From NCBI GenBank assembly GCA_000469685.2, contig LS997564.1, forward strand, positions 13,804,091 through 13,868,090: DNA of 64,000 nucleotides. Direction: 5' to 3'. Below, piece by piece: positions 13,034 to 24,900 of the stretch. Every line of letters starts with the position of its first letter. Position 1 is the first letter of the stretch. The position numbers were made by a program, and so were the translations under genes. Source of the DNA: Haemonchus contortus (taxonomy: Eukaryota; Nematoda; Chromadorea; Rhabditida; Trichostrongylidae). A model generated the notes under the pieces. It did no database searches and had not been told where the DNA came from. It saw nothing but the letters and a program-made list of their open reading frames with translations.

Positions 13034-13744
13034 GTCACGGTAGATAATGGCTGTAGCTTTTCCTACCTTGCCTGACCATGTACATGTTCGTTTGGGTAAG
13101 GAAATGAAGTAGGGATGGCACGGCCACCTCGACTATTTACCTCTCCGGATCCCATTCCCCCAGGTTCGATACCGATTTCCGCTTGGCATGTACCCAACCA
13201 GGAACATTCGAGTTTCCCGACCCTAACGTGCAACAATGAATATTCCGTAGTTCTGCCTCTCGATACAGGTCGGGCTTGTGACATTATACATATGACAGGG
13301 AATGGCCCAAAAGTGCAACTTCAGTCCAAAGAACGGCGTGTTACTGTCACTGCTCTGACGTTCGCTGGCTAGTACAACGTGATGGCTGGGGCTGATTCAT
13401 CGCCACACCGTGGAACGCGCACATTCGGACGGCGCAGAGACGTTGAATGGGGCATCACACTGGGCTCATTAGCACGGACGGTGGTGTCTTTCTTCCCCAC
13501 ACTATCTTACACACATTGCCGCATTGCATCAGAAAAGTGCGTGCGAATCCCCATAGGGGCCGTTCTTGCGATGCTAGCTGAGCATGGAGAATCCCACACT
13601 ACATTCTTATCACAGTCTATGATGGCTTTAGCTTTTCCTACCTTGGCTGGCCACATGCATGTCCGCTTGGCTAAGGAATTGAAGAAGGGATGGATCAGAA
13701 TAAGCCTTGCGTTCTCATCAGAATCAGGAGTTTCGGATGATTGA
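13034..13744. repeat. Pair of 85-bp direct repeats around a 121-codon open frame
   Basis: Segments 13034-13118 and 13609-13694 are clearly related ('GGCTGTAGCTTTTCCTACCT' versus 'GGCTTTAGCTTTTCCTACCT'; 'AGGGATGG' at both ends). Both can be read on + as a peptide beginning MAVAFPTL or MMALAFPTL. The second copy lies inside an open frame at 13379-13744 whose product ends SLAFSSESGVSDD. The interval is more GC-rich than its surroundings. It may be a degraded retroelement with repeated ends, but no gag, protease, RT or integrase motif is visible. Confidence 0.45.
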
Positions 13745-15285
13745 ATGGTTATACCCTATCCTACCATACCGTAACAAACGGCTACCTGCTACAGTTTGCT
13801 ACGGTATGACTGATCTGGCCCTTGTTGAACCGTCGCGTCCATGAGCCCGAAGTTAGCAGACAACTTTGTTTCAATGTGACAGCTTCCTGTTTTGGCTAGA
13901 ATTCCGCTGCCAGTTCTCCTGTTGTTGCTAGGCGTTCTTGCCAGCTCCTGGAAACTGGTTTTATTGCAAGTTTTACTTGTAATTTGTTTTGATTTATTGC
14001 TCTGAGGTAGTGGGAGACGTACTCGATTTCGATGGCGTAATGGATAAGCAAGATGTCTAGTAACTGTAGGCAAGGAATCAGTCACTACTGAGGTTGACCC
14101 TCTTCGCTTATGTCCTGAAATCCTTGCGACAGGGTCCATTTGCGAATCATCCACAAAAACTTAAGACTGCATTTCCCATTCTATCCCGCTTTAAAAAAGA
14201 AAACATGTCTTATTCCAGCTTTGTTCTGCTGGACAAAGCAATAATCTGTCTTTCTCCTATCTAGGCTACCTTTGCCAGTTCTTTCTACTCACATTTGTAT
14301 GACTATAGAAACTTCCCCATGAACGATATGGTAATTTCTGATAATGTAGCACCTGACCTTGAATTTACTTTTCGATGACTTGGAAATAATGAGTGCTGGG
14401 ATCAATTTCAAGTGGAATTTGCAGAGTACAGTACTGTTTACTCTCTCCAAGCACTTGACAATGTTAGGGCTGCAAGAGAGAGGAGAGAACCCTTTTGTAG
14501 AAAGGATTCGGAGGTTCCAGAGCACTTAGGAATTTTGAGAAAGTAGACCGTACGAGAACTCCGGTAAGGCCTCCCGCCCTTTTGGCTGAGACATCTACCT
14601 GTCAACCCAATTTGCCCTATATTCTCAGATATTACCGATATTAGCAGACCTAAACAGCAAGGACAACAAAGCAGTTCACAATTTGTACCACTAAGCTAAC
14701 AGAGGAGAGTTCAGCGCGGGAATGTCGGCTGATGGACCGAATTCTTTCATTATCTGCAAACCTTTTTTCCGGGTGGTTCTGCTGAATCACTAGAAAAAAT
14801 TCTCACATGAGGTGGGAATGGTGGTTTTATGGCGTCGTTTACAATTTTTTAAGACCTCACGACCTCTGCGAGCCTGTACTTTGATCCTTTTCAGCCTTCA
14901 TTCATTACAGAAATTGCTCAACTTGTTTATTTTACAATAATGTGGGAGATATCTTTGGATGCCTACCATAAGTGAAGGTAGTGAGCACGAGTCAAATCGA
15001 CAAAAAGTTGTTGACTATTGACTTGGTTCGATTCGACTTTCGTCGACTTTTCGACTATGGGTTGACCATGAGGGCAGTCATGTGTGCTGTTGGTAATGTA
15101 GTGGGTAAGCAACGCGCCCGGGAGCCCTCCTCCAGCGAAGGAGTCTTGGCTGCGTCGAAGAATTCCACTCACTCATTCCGCCCTTCTCAAACACGAAGTT
15201 GTTTCATCAGACAGAGCAATCGACATAAGTTGATCAATCATTCGTTGATTCATAACTATTACATGATTTGGCACAATCTTGTACT
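13745..15285. other. Non-coding stretch
   Basis: No supportable gene. The open frame on - at 13789-14154 has no splice context and no recognised motif. Nothing else seen. Confidence 0.4.
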
Positions 15286-15517
15286 GGATCGATATCCAGC
15301 CTAACCATCCGAGCCTTTTACCTCTTCGGGGTCGCTTGAATGGCTCCAGAATTGTCTGGGAACTTAAGAACACTGACGTGTACACCGGCTAGCCACTGCA
15401 ATCATTGTAGGAGCCACATACGCATTTAAAACGCCACACGATTCTGTATGAAAGTCAAACGTGGGGCGCATCCCAAAAGGAGGTTGATTAATGCCAAAGA
15501 CTTTGGACTTTTATTTC
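15286..15517 (+). mobile_element. tRNA-derived SINE, truncated head
   Basis: It begins near 'GGATCGATATCCAGCCTAAC', matching the family segment 'GTATCGATGTCCGCCTAGGC'. It continues through 'TCTTCGGGGTCGCTTGAATG', 'GACGTGTACACCGGCTAGCC', 'GCCACATACGCATT' and 'GGTTGATTAATGCCAAAGAC'. The pol III boxes are not recognisable. Confidence 0.7.
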
Positions 15518-17114
15518 GATACAACTGGACTCGCTGGAATTTCTATGAAAAGGAATTCAATGAGCGGACATGGCAGCTTTTGGTAAAATTTCTGTTTATT
15601 TCCTCAATTCTTCGTAAACATCAGCTCACAATTCCATAAGTTTTCAGTGTCTGCCGATCAATTTCGTTTATCGTTCCATGGGTTTATCTGCCTTTTGTTA
15701 CACTCGATTATAAGTGCTTATTTCATAGCTGTGAAGATGGCCGTTTGAGAACGTTTTTTCTGATTGCACTATGATAGGGACAGAATTGAAAGTCATCAAT
15801 ATTCTTCTGATTCAAGGAAAAAGTTGGTGCGTGGCCGCGATGCCCTCGTACGCGGTCGGTGCCACTCATACCCAGTCCAATCTGCCTTTCCGCCTTCGCA
15901 TTTCATGGGAGGGGGGATCCGTTTCTCCTCTGTTTTTCTCTATACCGCTCATGTTGTTCGATAGGCACACTTAGGATCGGAGCAATCCACTCCTGGGACC
16001 GATTCAGCCTTGCTGATGTTCGGCTCAAGCTCAGGACCTTTCATTTCATGTGGGGGGGGAGGGGGATACAAACTCAATCAATTGATCGTTATCGGGATTA
16101 CCTGGAAGATTACTAATTTGACTGATTGGTTTTGACTGGTATGCACTGATGATAGTGACTCGATCGACCTATTTTTCTGTCATAAAGTATCTGGGAGGGC
16201 AAAGAAATTATTTGGGGGAATATTCTTTCGATGAATTGATTTTAACCGGTATATTTGGGAGGACACCAACTCGAAGAGTGGGATTTGGGTAGGCGTATCC
16301 GGGAGTATGCTGACTCAATCGAATGGTTTACTTGGAATATCTGAGAGGATACCAGGTCGACCGACTGGTTTTGATTCTATTCACCTGGGAGCTGCGGTAC
16401 ATCGACTTCCCACTTAGGTCTATGCCCATATTCCAAGCGCTCTAAGTTTATGAAATGAAGGTTAAATGCTTGGTGCATTCCCTAGAGGGCTAATGAGTGC
16501 CAGTAGAAGAAAGTCTTTGAAATTCGCTAAATGGGCATAAGCCTCCAAATGGGTTCTATAAAGAGAATTACTGGAACCCGGTTAATGGCATACTTTACTG
16601 TTCTCCCTCCTTATTAGCATTTTCAATTCATTTTTCGTTTCACAGAGGACATCCATCCTTTCCAGAGTACATTTTGCCTACATGGAACACCCTAGTACCT
16701 TTTTTCCAAAGGAAAAAGATGAGAGTTGGGAATTTTCATAAATTTTGACACCTTACTTTAGAAAGCAGGATCTGGCGGAGTTCGTACGTTAAGATTATGA
16801 ATGCATAGGGTAAAGAAGTACCCAAACAGGTTTCCAAGAGATTCCCAGCTTAGATAAGAATCGCCGATGACGAGCGTTTACTTTGAGTGCCCATTCCACA
16901 GTCGACAAATAGCTCCATTACTCTTGTAGCTGCTAAATCAGGTGACAATCTTCGCACGATACTCTCAAAGTAGCACAAATTACTGACTTGGTTTCATCTG
17001 TTCATTACCTTCAAAGTTTACTAATACCCCAATTTCTAGAGAGGGGCCTTATTACGTGTTTCTTATAATTATTGATGTTATTGTAAATATCATCAGTATT
17101 ATTACAACGAAAGT

Positions 17115-17375
17115 GTAAAGTTTTCGGCGTTAAATGATCTCACTTCGGGGTGCGCTCTGCATTCGACGTAAATTCGGGATCGTTAAAGCAGTTTGAATAG
17201 GTCCGTGGCCTACACGATGGATTGCATTGTCCAGCCGATGTACTTACTGGTCAGTGCTTATATCCTCCCAGGCAAGTCTGGTAACAAATAACAGTCTACG
17301 GAGCATTGAAAAGCTTGGATGGCCAGGGGAGTATCGATCCAAGATTCGATCCGAGTATCGACACTCGCCGGCATT
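17115..17375 (-). mobile_element. tRNA-derived SINE, minus orientation
   Basis: On the - strand the copy reads 'GATCGAATCTTGGATCGATA' (B-box region), 'CCAGACTTGCCTGGGAGGAT', 'ATAAGCACTGACCA', 'ACATCGGCTGGACAATGCAA' and finally 'CGAAAACTTTAC'. This is the family order. The A box is not clear. Confidence 0.7.
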
Positions 17376-19102
17376 ATTCTCCTTTTTTTGTATTCATTTC
17401 TGTGCTAGCCTACTTCATTCTCCCACGTGCTGTTTTGACTTTGCTTGTGCATACCTTGCTCATATCTACTTGAACAAAATTTAGTATCTCATATCTTCCA
17501 TTTACTTTAATTAGAAACGCATGACTCTGGAATCGACGAATATTTCTGGAATGCGTCATAAACAAACTGATTCCCTGCATAAAAGTTGAAACTACTGAAT
17601 GCTTCTAATTCTGTCATTTGACTTCAAAGCCACTCAAGTTTGGATTCAACCCCTCTAAACAGGACCGAAGTATTCGGTTCCGGTGGGATACGAGCTTTCC
17701 TCTGAACCCTTTTTTTGCCTGGGCCCGGGACTCCTCGGAATCCCTTCTTCCCTTGTGGTTGCTACAGCTTCACTGTTTTATTAGTAGACTCCGCCTGCCA
17801 GAGCTCATCAAACGGGCAGCTGCTTCACAATCACCCTTCAAAATCGCCGATACCAATTTCGGCGTACCTTTTTTTGATAGTCCAGATTCTCTGCAGGTTC
17901 CGAGAAGCAATCAATCAGTTTTGGCTCCCATTTTCCCAAATTGAAGTAATGTATAGGAAGCTATGGAAAGAGAAGTGCTATGGCTATTTTATTGAAAACA
18001 TTCGGTAGCCCTACATGGGCAAGGCAAAATCCCCTTCCCATTCCGCAGGCTTCAAGCCCTTGACGTTATTTTTGCCAAAATAAGTTTTAATCAAAATTTT
18101 TCTAAGAATCGCTAGAATCCAAGAGGTAGGGAATGGGATAATTGATTTGAAGAAATGAGTGGTTTCCATTTAATCTGAATTGGAATGCCTATATTAAGGT
18201 TGAGAACAAATATGCGCTACGAATCCCTACCAGAATGACTTGTCTTTTCGGACCTCCCGATTCTCATCAATCAGAATCCCTCTAATCCCCCAGACCAGTG
18301 GAATTCGGATTTATGGGGGTGTAAGGTATAGGAGGTGATGTCTTTCTATACTGGTACCCGTTCGACGATGTGAACAGGAGAGACGAGGGGAAGGGGCTTG
18401 TTTTACTTCCCCTCTCTAGCCGTTTAGTCCAGCTTTGAAATGGCATTCAATTTATCTTTCACAAGGACTAATTTCGAGCTAATTATGGCCAATTCGTAAG
18501 CATTCCAAGCCCATTTTCCGGGACCTTGCAAAAGTACACGACGAGTTTCGAATTGACTACTGAGTTGGCCGACTTCCAAGGTTCTAAAAACTTCCCTATA
18601 TAGTTTTCCAAGAAAGGACCGGAAGTATGGTTTCTACGGTCTCTACATGTGGTCTCCGTGGTTCCACCTTGAGGACGGACAACTACCATGACAATCTGTT
18701 TCCATCAAGGTGAGACCACCACCGCGCCCCAGTTGCGTCACGACTTTCACGTAATCCCTTCCACCCAGCGGTGTCGTCGTTTCCACCCACGAATGTTGGG
18801 CTAAATTCCATAGAGTTCCATAGATTTCGCTCTTCTGGAGGGAAACGTGACAGACCTTTTCTGACAGACATTTTCTTTCATTTATTCCTGAACAACTCAT
18901 TCCGTTCCTTCGTTCTTTTACTGATCGGCCTATTATGTGAGAGATGATTGTTCAAAGAAGTATTTCACATAGCCTACAACATGCCAGCCGTACCCCCTTG
19001 TCTATGATGTTTCGACAAATTTTATACCATCTGTGACAAACCGATTTGTTCTTCAAAAGGTGGTGAAGGCAGATTGAATAGGCTTAAAGATTCACCCCTA
19101 TC
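17376..19102. other. Non-coding stretch
   Basis: Several open frames of 60-108 codons occur on both strands (17618-17944 on +, 18643-18900 on -). None has matching splice signals or a recognisable motif. No repeat recognised. Confidence 0.4.
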
Positions 19103-19637
19103 ACCTTGAATTCACAGTTCGCTATACGCGATAAAAATGGTTGCTGAGATTCCCCCGCAGGATGAATTTGAGGCCTTCATAGGCCTCCATGGGCACACTA
19201 TATCTGGCACTATTTGGTCGAAAAACGGCCTAGTTAGGAAGTTATAAAGGCTCGAAGATTGGCCCGTTTGTATCCTCGGAGTTTCACCGGCATTGTAGAG
19301 GCTGCACCGATCACAAGGGAACCCATGTAGGAGTTTAATCAACTTGCCATGACCCATAGCGGCAGTGAAAGACAGTTCTGTACAGTTCTTGGTTGTTGTA
19401 GTCAGTTCTTTGCGCAATTATAATGACTGAAATCCCTTCCGAATGCCCCCTTCCATGTTATTTCCGTCATGGCAATCTCGTCCAACCTCTATTTTCCCTA
19501 TTTTTGAGGAGCCATATTTTTCTCAAAAGCGGCGAATTTTCTCGCTTTCTTCACTACCAATGAACTATTCCCATTCTATACTTACCTTTTTCGAATAGAA
19601 ACGGGTACCTCAAAAATATCGTGAACTGTGCCTTTAA
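19103..19637. mobile_element. TTAA-flanked MITE family, copy 2 (diverged)
   Basis: Related over its length to 26149-26619. Both start with 'ATAAAAATGGTTGCTGAGAT' / 'AAAAAAATGGTTTCGGAGAT', pass through 'CTCGTCCAAC', and end 'ATCGTGAACTGTGCCTTTAA' / 'ATCGTAAACGGTGCCTTTAA'. The right end finishes at TTAA (19634-19637); the left end is degraded. No coding capacity was found. Confidence 0.65.
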
Positions 19638-19639
19638 AT

Positions 19640-22180
19640 CGTATTAGACGGCAACGGCAAACAAAGGAGTAACTTACTCTGCGATGATTATGGCTGTCGT
19701 AGCTCGTACTCCAGCTCTCGAAGAATGCTGAAATTATCCCTCTCTAACCCACTGAAGCCTCTTCTCCTCGAAATGAAGTTACCTAACCTAGTTCCGGCTA
19801 ATACATCGTTCCTTCAACTCATTTCCTAGACATGGGAGCCTTACAACTATGTCGACGTTTCAAAATACTGCTAAGTTCATGGCGCACTCTCAGTGCTGAC
19901 TTTGTTCAACTAACTTCTTAGATTGTTCTGGAGGTAAAGGTAGTAGTATTCTTCGATTTCCCGCATCTGCACACATCCTCGCCATTGTGCACTGAAAAAC
20001 GTGAATGAAAAAAGGTGCCCGTCTCGGCGTCCTATTCAGCCCAGCCCACTGCCGTATGCCGTAATGCAGTCGATGTGCTTTGATCGGAACGACCTCCCGC
20101 TGACCTTTTAGTGTTGTCGATTTGGCCGTCGTTTGGCTGCCGACCAGCGCCGTCGTCGTTGCTCTCTGCCTTTTTGCAAGTGTTTACTACAAGTGTCTTT
20201 TCTGAAAATGTTCGTGTTATTCCTATCTTTGTCATCTTGCTTATTGATTTCTTTTGGTACTAGTAAGTTTTAGTTGTTTTCTTCCAAAATCACTGCAAGG
20301 AGGAGGACGTTTTTGCTCTGGAGTGTTCGATGGGTCAATAACTACCCAAACCCATCGATCCATACCCACTTCAGGGGTTCCATACCTGTACTGGCTCTGA
20401 ATTGTGGTCATAGTAGTGATGGGCAGACCAGTTCTAGTGATTCTTGTGGACTATTCATCATCCACTGCTACAGTGATGAGGTGGAACTGAGATGAGAACG
20501 CAGAAAAACTACCATAAAAAGTTGATTATACAACTCCCACAGCTGTCCATGGAGTTCTACAATCTGTGAAAAGTCGATTTCCTAGGCTTCTCAGGGATCA
20601 CGATTACGGTATAGAGTGGGATTGGTTCAGTTATTCTAACTCTTACTGCTCCCGAAATATTAAGCTCTGGGAGGATTCTTGAGGGAAAAGGAATGAGTAA
20701 CCCTGTCTGGCTAGTATGTCATGTCATTAAGCTATGTTAGTTAAGGACGAGATGGGTTTATTTACCATTCTCAGCGCTCCCCCCACCCTACCCACCCCCC
20801 CCCCCTCACTTCCCACTCATATGCCCTGCATATCGACTAGTTCTAGCATTTTCTACGGGCGGTTTAAAGAGGGTAATGTCCTTACTAGGATGCACCCAGA
20901 CCGTCCTGCCTCCCTGATAAATAGATGAACACTATATAGATAAATTACTGTGGACTGGTTTAGACTACCTGTGAGTGCTGCCCATATGGTAGGCCTTTCG
21001 ATGAAAGAATAAGCTTCCGTATTTCCATAGAAATGTCGCGTATATCTTACTTATTTGTTTTTATTTATCTCTATAATTTGGCCCAAACCTCTTCATGTGT
21101 CACTAGTGCGCAGGTTCTCTTCGTATTTTTTCATCTTGAAAATTTTCACAACGAGAGCTTTGAAAAATGTTGTCTACGCACAGTTTTCCTACAGTAACCT
21201 CTACAGTTTTTATTTTTTTTTCATATTTTATTTTTATTGAAATTCATCTTTGCTTATATTAGGAAGCATTTTGAACCTAAAACCTGAAGATTCTCGCACC
21301 TTTTCGACGATAATTTTGCGCCCCCACTTTCATACATCCACTTGTATAGTCTTTTGTTTTGCATATGATTTGTCGAAGCCGTGTTTATTTTAAAGCCAGC
21401 AAAAACTTGTATACTAATCTATTTTGTTGTAAGCTATTTATTATAAAGAAGCCAACCAACCGAGCATTACTGTAAACGAGATATTACTGTAGGTTACCGT
21501 GCTTGGCACAGTCCCATAGTGCTACGCGGTTGTCTCCTGGGGTTTGAAATGATCTGAAGAATCTGCCCTGACAACAATAACCGTAAGGGTTTCCAATAGA
21601 GATCGCGATTTCATGTAGGTGATGAAAGCGCGGCGCATTCCAAGAGGTTTCACACGCTTCGTTTACTCAGCAGTCGTTTTTTTTTCTCTAGCCCGTAATT
21701 TTGGCATTAAATGATTTTTCCGTTTCGTACTAGTAAGCTGTACTGTTTTTCATAGTACCGTAATTTATCTGAGGCCTGTGTACTTCCCCTGGAACAGATC
21801 TTGAGACCGGATCGAGCTCTGCGAGTGTCTTGTACTCTTTGTTTGTATCTGTGTGGGAGGTCCTTTCATCCGCAATATTGCTCTCCATTAATTCATCGAT
21901 TTTCAATATTAAGCGAAATAGACCGGCATCAATTTTCCTTTCACATGCACTTTTCGCGGGGCTCTATTGCCATTCGGCTCAATTCACCGGTTTAGGGATA
22001 TTCTGATATCCCTTTTAGCTTTATTACAACAAATACAAATCCAGAAATATGCCTGTAAAAAGCGTTCCTTGAACTTTTATTCCTATTTCTTTTTCTTTTC
22101 CTTGGTTAGAATTGCTCAAAATATTGCTCATTTGAGAGAGATTGACAATTCTTCTCAGGCTTACCGTACTGTAAATTTTT
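19640..22180. other. Non-coding stretch
   Basis: No supported gene. A - strand frame at about 20094-20186 follows TTTTCAG and contains a possible donor, but is isolated. A C-rich simple tract occurs at about 20778-20812 and a T-rich tract at 21210-21240. Confidence 0.4.
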
Positions 22181-22230
22181 GTCTTGAATTCAATCGACCC
22201 AGCAAGTCTTGAATTCAATCAACCCAGCAA
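22181..22230. repeat. Two tandem 25-bp units
   Basis: The unit starting GTCTTGAATTCAATC and ending CCCAGCAA occurs twice head to tail (22181-22205 and 22206-22230) with one substitution (CGACCC versus CAACCC). This is a recent local duplication or a two-copy minisatellite. Confidence 0.85.
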
Positions 22231-22390
22231 GTCACTGTCAGGACCGATCTAGCTCCTAAATATCTTACAAATTCCAAAAACAAGTCAGATCGTCCGACCT
22301 GGTAACTTTACTTTTCTTCAATTATTCTTCGATTCTTTCGTCTATTCAATAATAAAGTCATTCAAATACCCCGAGTACCCTGAATCGTCT

Positions 22391-22532
22391 ACAAGACGGA
22401 TTTCAGCGTCCCGTGAATGGGTTACACAGTAACTCGGACCCATGCTCAAGCACCTCCAAACAGCGCCTTGGTGGGTGGTGGCCCTTGGGGGTGACTGTAC
22501 CACATATTCACGGGACGTTAAAATCCGACATT
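22391..22532. mobile_element. Short TIR element with 10-bp target duplication
   Basis: Inverted ends: left CGGATTTCAGCGTCCCGTGA from 22397; right, reverse-complemented, CGGATTTTAACGTCCCGTGA to 22527. Direct repeats TGAATCGTCT at 22381-22390 and 22533-22542 flank the element and look like a target-site duplication. The 142-bp interior is too short to code. A duplication of this length again suggests a Mutator-like transposase, by inference only. Confidence 0.7.
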
Positions 22533-22542
22533 TGAATCGTCT

Positions 22543-23460
22543 CGAGCACTTTGGAGGAGGTTAAAACCCACGAAATCAAATTTGTTGTTTTCTGTGCCCA
22601 TGACTTCTCAAAACATTGACAGCATTGAAGGCCATCTTTTGCCCTTTGCCTTTTTTTCGTTCAGTTCTCATAAGCTCCAAGATCTTTAAAGGGTACAACG
22701 ACTCCCTTAACAGCAGCAAATTCGCATTCCCAATGTTATTGTCTTCTTTCGATTATATTCAGAGAGCTACCGAAGGCGAAACGCGGTTAGGGATCCTCGC
22801 TGAACCTCTGATTCCCATAGAGATGCTCAAATTTCACCCAGTCCCGTCAAAGTTCCCCAATTTTTCGGACTTATAATAGTCATTCAGACAATAGCCAGTC
22901 AAAGTCGGTTACTTGACTACTTGAACTTTCTCTGGGTCCCCAACAGCAAAAGGATAGAGCGCAGAGAAAAATGCCCTAGGCGAAGGACGCGGATGGTGGT
23001 GGGGGTCCCATTAGTCAGAATGGTTTGTTCCCAGCTACGTTACAGGTTGTCTATGCAAAACTGTTTCAGCGCATGTGACTGTTCATGGAACTTTGATCGG
23101 CTGACTCAATTTCCCTTAACCTGCAGCGTTTTCAGTGTTTGCTCCCATCCTACGCGTAGCTTTTTCGAATCTTCGCGAAATATCTGTTGATTTGGGTCAC
23201 ACGACTTGCATTCTTCAAAAGCAGCTGTCGGCCGGTGACTGTAAAATCGTCACCGTTAGTAGACCAATGATCACCATTGTTATGGCCTCTTCCTGCGGGG
23301 CAGTCATATGAATTTGAGTATTTGCTTAGGAGTTGTAATGATGTGCGGACGCCAGATTGTAATTCATGGATTTGCAAGGTAAAGAAGTTTTTTTGTCCCC
23401 ACAACAGTTTGGGAACAATAATTGCTCATACTCACGCTTTGCTCCGGTCACGAAAAATGG
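22543..23460. other. Non-coding stretch
   Basis: No gene or repeat recognised. Confidence 0.4.
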
Positions 23461-23469
23461 ATCCCATAA

Positions 23470-23721
23470 GGGAGATGGGCAGTAGGAACCGTTTTGTGTA
23501 ATCGATCCGCCGCACGCGGCCGTCGCGAACCATTTGCCCCTTTTATAACAGCTCTAGCGTTCTTCATACAGCTCAATCGCTAGGCGATTATTACTTTAGG
23601 CATGATTCTGATAGTTTTTTTGTTCATGAATTTCTTACTTGCTGCCGCATTCTGCTACATTTCTTCGCGCGGCGTCTCCCTCGCCGCGACGCGACAATTA
23701 CGTTCCTACTGCACCACAGTC
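23470..23721. mobile_element. MITE with 9-bp target duplication, copy 2 (inverted)
   Basis: Reverse-complement relative of 6426-6683. Shared core segments include 'AACAGCTCTAGCGTTCTTCA' and 'GGCGATTATTACTTTAGGCA'. Ends are GGGAGATGGGCAGTAGGAAC on the left and, reverse-complemented, GACTGTGGTGCAGTAGGAAC on the right. Flanks ATCCCATAA (23461-23469) and ATCCCATGA (23722-23730) match at 8 of 9 positions. No transposase is encoded. Confidence 0.8.
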
Positions 23722-23730
23722 ATCCCATGA

Positions 23731-24790
23731 CATGACTTCTGACACGTCAATGGTGGTCATAGCCTTTAAGGCTGTTTCTGGAAACGACGGATTTCTGTGC
23801 CCCCTTATTGAATTCCATTGTCTACCACATATCCATAGATGGTAATTAATATAAAAAGTGAGCAGCGAATTGGCTACCATTTCCCGAAGGTTCTTTTTGT
23901 GAGAAAAGTTTACGACAAATAAAGTTCTCGGGTGTAGTAGAAATGGACTGAGCTCTGATTTGAGTTAAACGGTTTTTAAGAGTTGTACGTGTTCTTGAAG
24001 GCTTCAAAAAACATTAGGTGCACTGGCCTTTTTAACTAGAAGGGAAACCTTCTCAATGTGCCTTTCCGGGAGGGGTCCACTTTTTAAAAATTGTTTCCTG
24101 TAAGAAAGGCTTTCGTAGTTTCTATATCCCAGATAAAATGTTCAACTAATCAACTACTACAAGAAAAACGTCAAAGTTTACTTCGAAATACTTTGTCTAA
24201 AGGGGCCTGCTTAGTGCCCTAATCGCGGCTCAGACTTTTATTTCGGAAATAAAAATCCTTTTTGCGGGAGTCTTTTACACTCTTTTGGTTCTACAGTGCT
24301 CGACTGGTTCTGTATGCCTTAATAGAAAGTTTTCGACGATTTTCGCCGAGAAGGTTCTGGTGCGCTAATCTGGCCTTAATTATCGTGACGGCAAAAAAGG
24401 GGAGGCTTATGGTCATAACACCTGATGATCTGTACGATGGAATTTTCCAGTTCAAAAGCTCCAGTATTTTTTTTTTGGAAAGCAGTTAATTTGAAGTTGT
24501 CAACAATTTCAGTAGTTGGCACATACCAATTTGTTCACTCTTAATCAAGAAAAAAGGAACCCTACTGTAAGCAAGGGCTCATTCTCTTATGTGTAAAAGT
24601 AAATGTTCTGTTATTTGTTTGTTTAATTGTGGAAATACATATTTTTTAAATATCCCCATCCATCACATTCAATGGTACCACTAGGTTAAAAACAAATGGA
24701 AAGCGATAAAAAAGAACGAGGAAGTTGTATGACCACAACTATTCGCCTTAACATTCTCTAGATAGCGAGGAAAAAAGTTTCTGAATCAAT
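23731..24790. other. Non-coding stretch
   Basis: No gene or repeat recognised; AT-rich throughout. Confidence 0.4.
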
Positions 24791-24794
24791 TAAG

Positions 24795-24900
24795 CTACGC
24801 CCCCTTGGCAATTTTCTGCAAAGCCACGCCCCTTGACAATCACCACGCCCCCTTCACAATTTTTTTGCAGGTCACGCCCCCTTGACATTTTTTTTTATCT
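24795..24900. repeat. Short tandem array, CACGCCCCCTTGACAAT-type unit
   Basis: Four units each begin (T/C)ACGCCCC(C)TT, followed by G(G/A)CAAT or CACAAT and a T-rich spacer of variable length. Units start near 24796, 24824, 24843 and 24873. The variable spacers suggest an old minisatellite. No function can be inferred. Confidence 0.75.

Noticed and set aside
20032..20235. Possible - strand exon after TTTTCAG
   Set aside because: It is isolated, with a mediocre donor and no phase-compatible neighbours.
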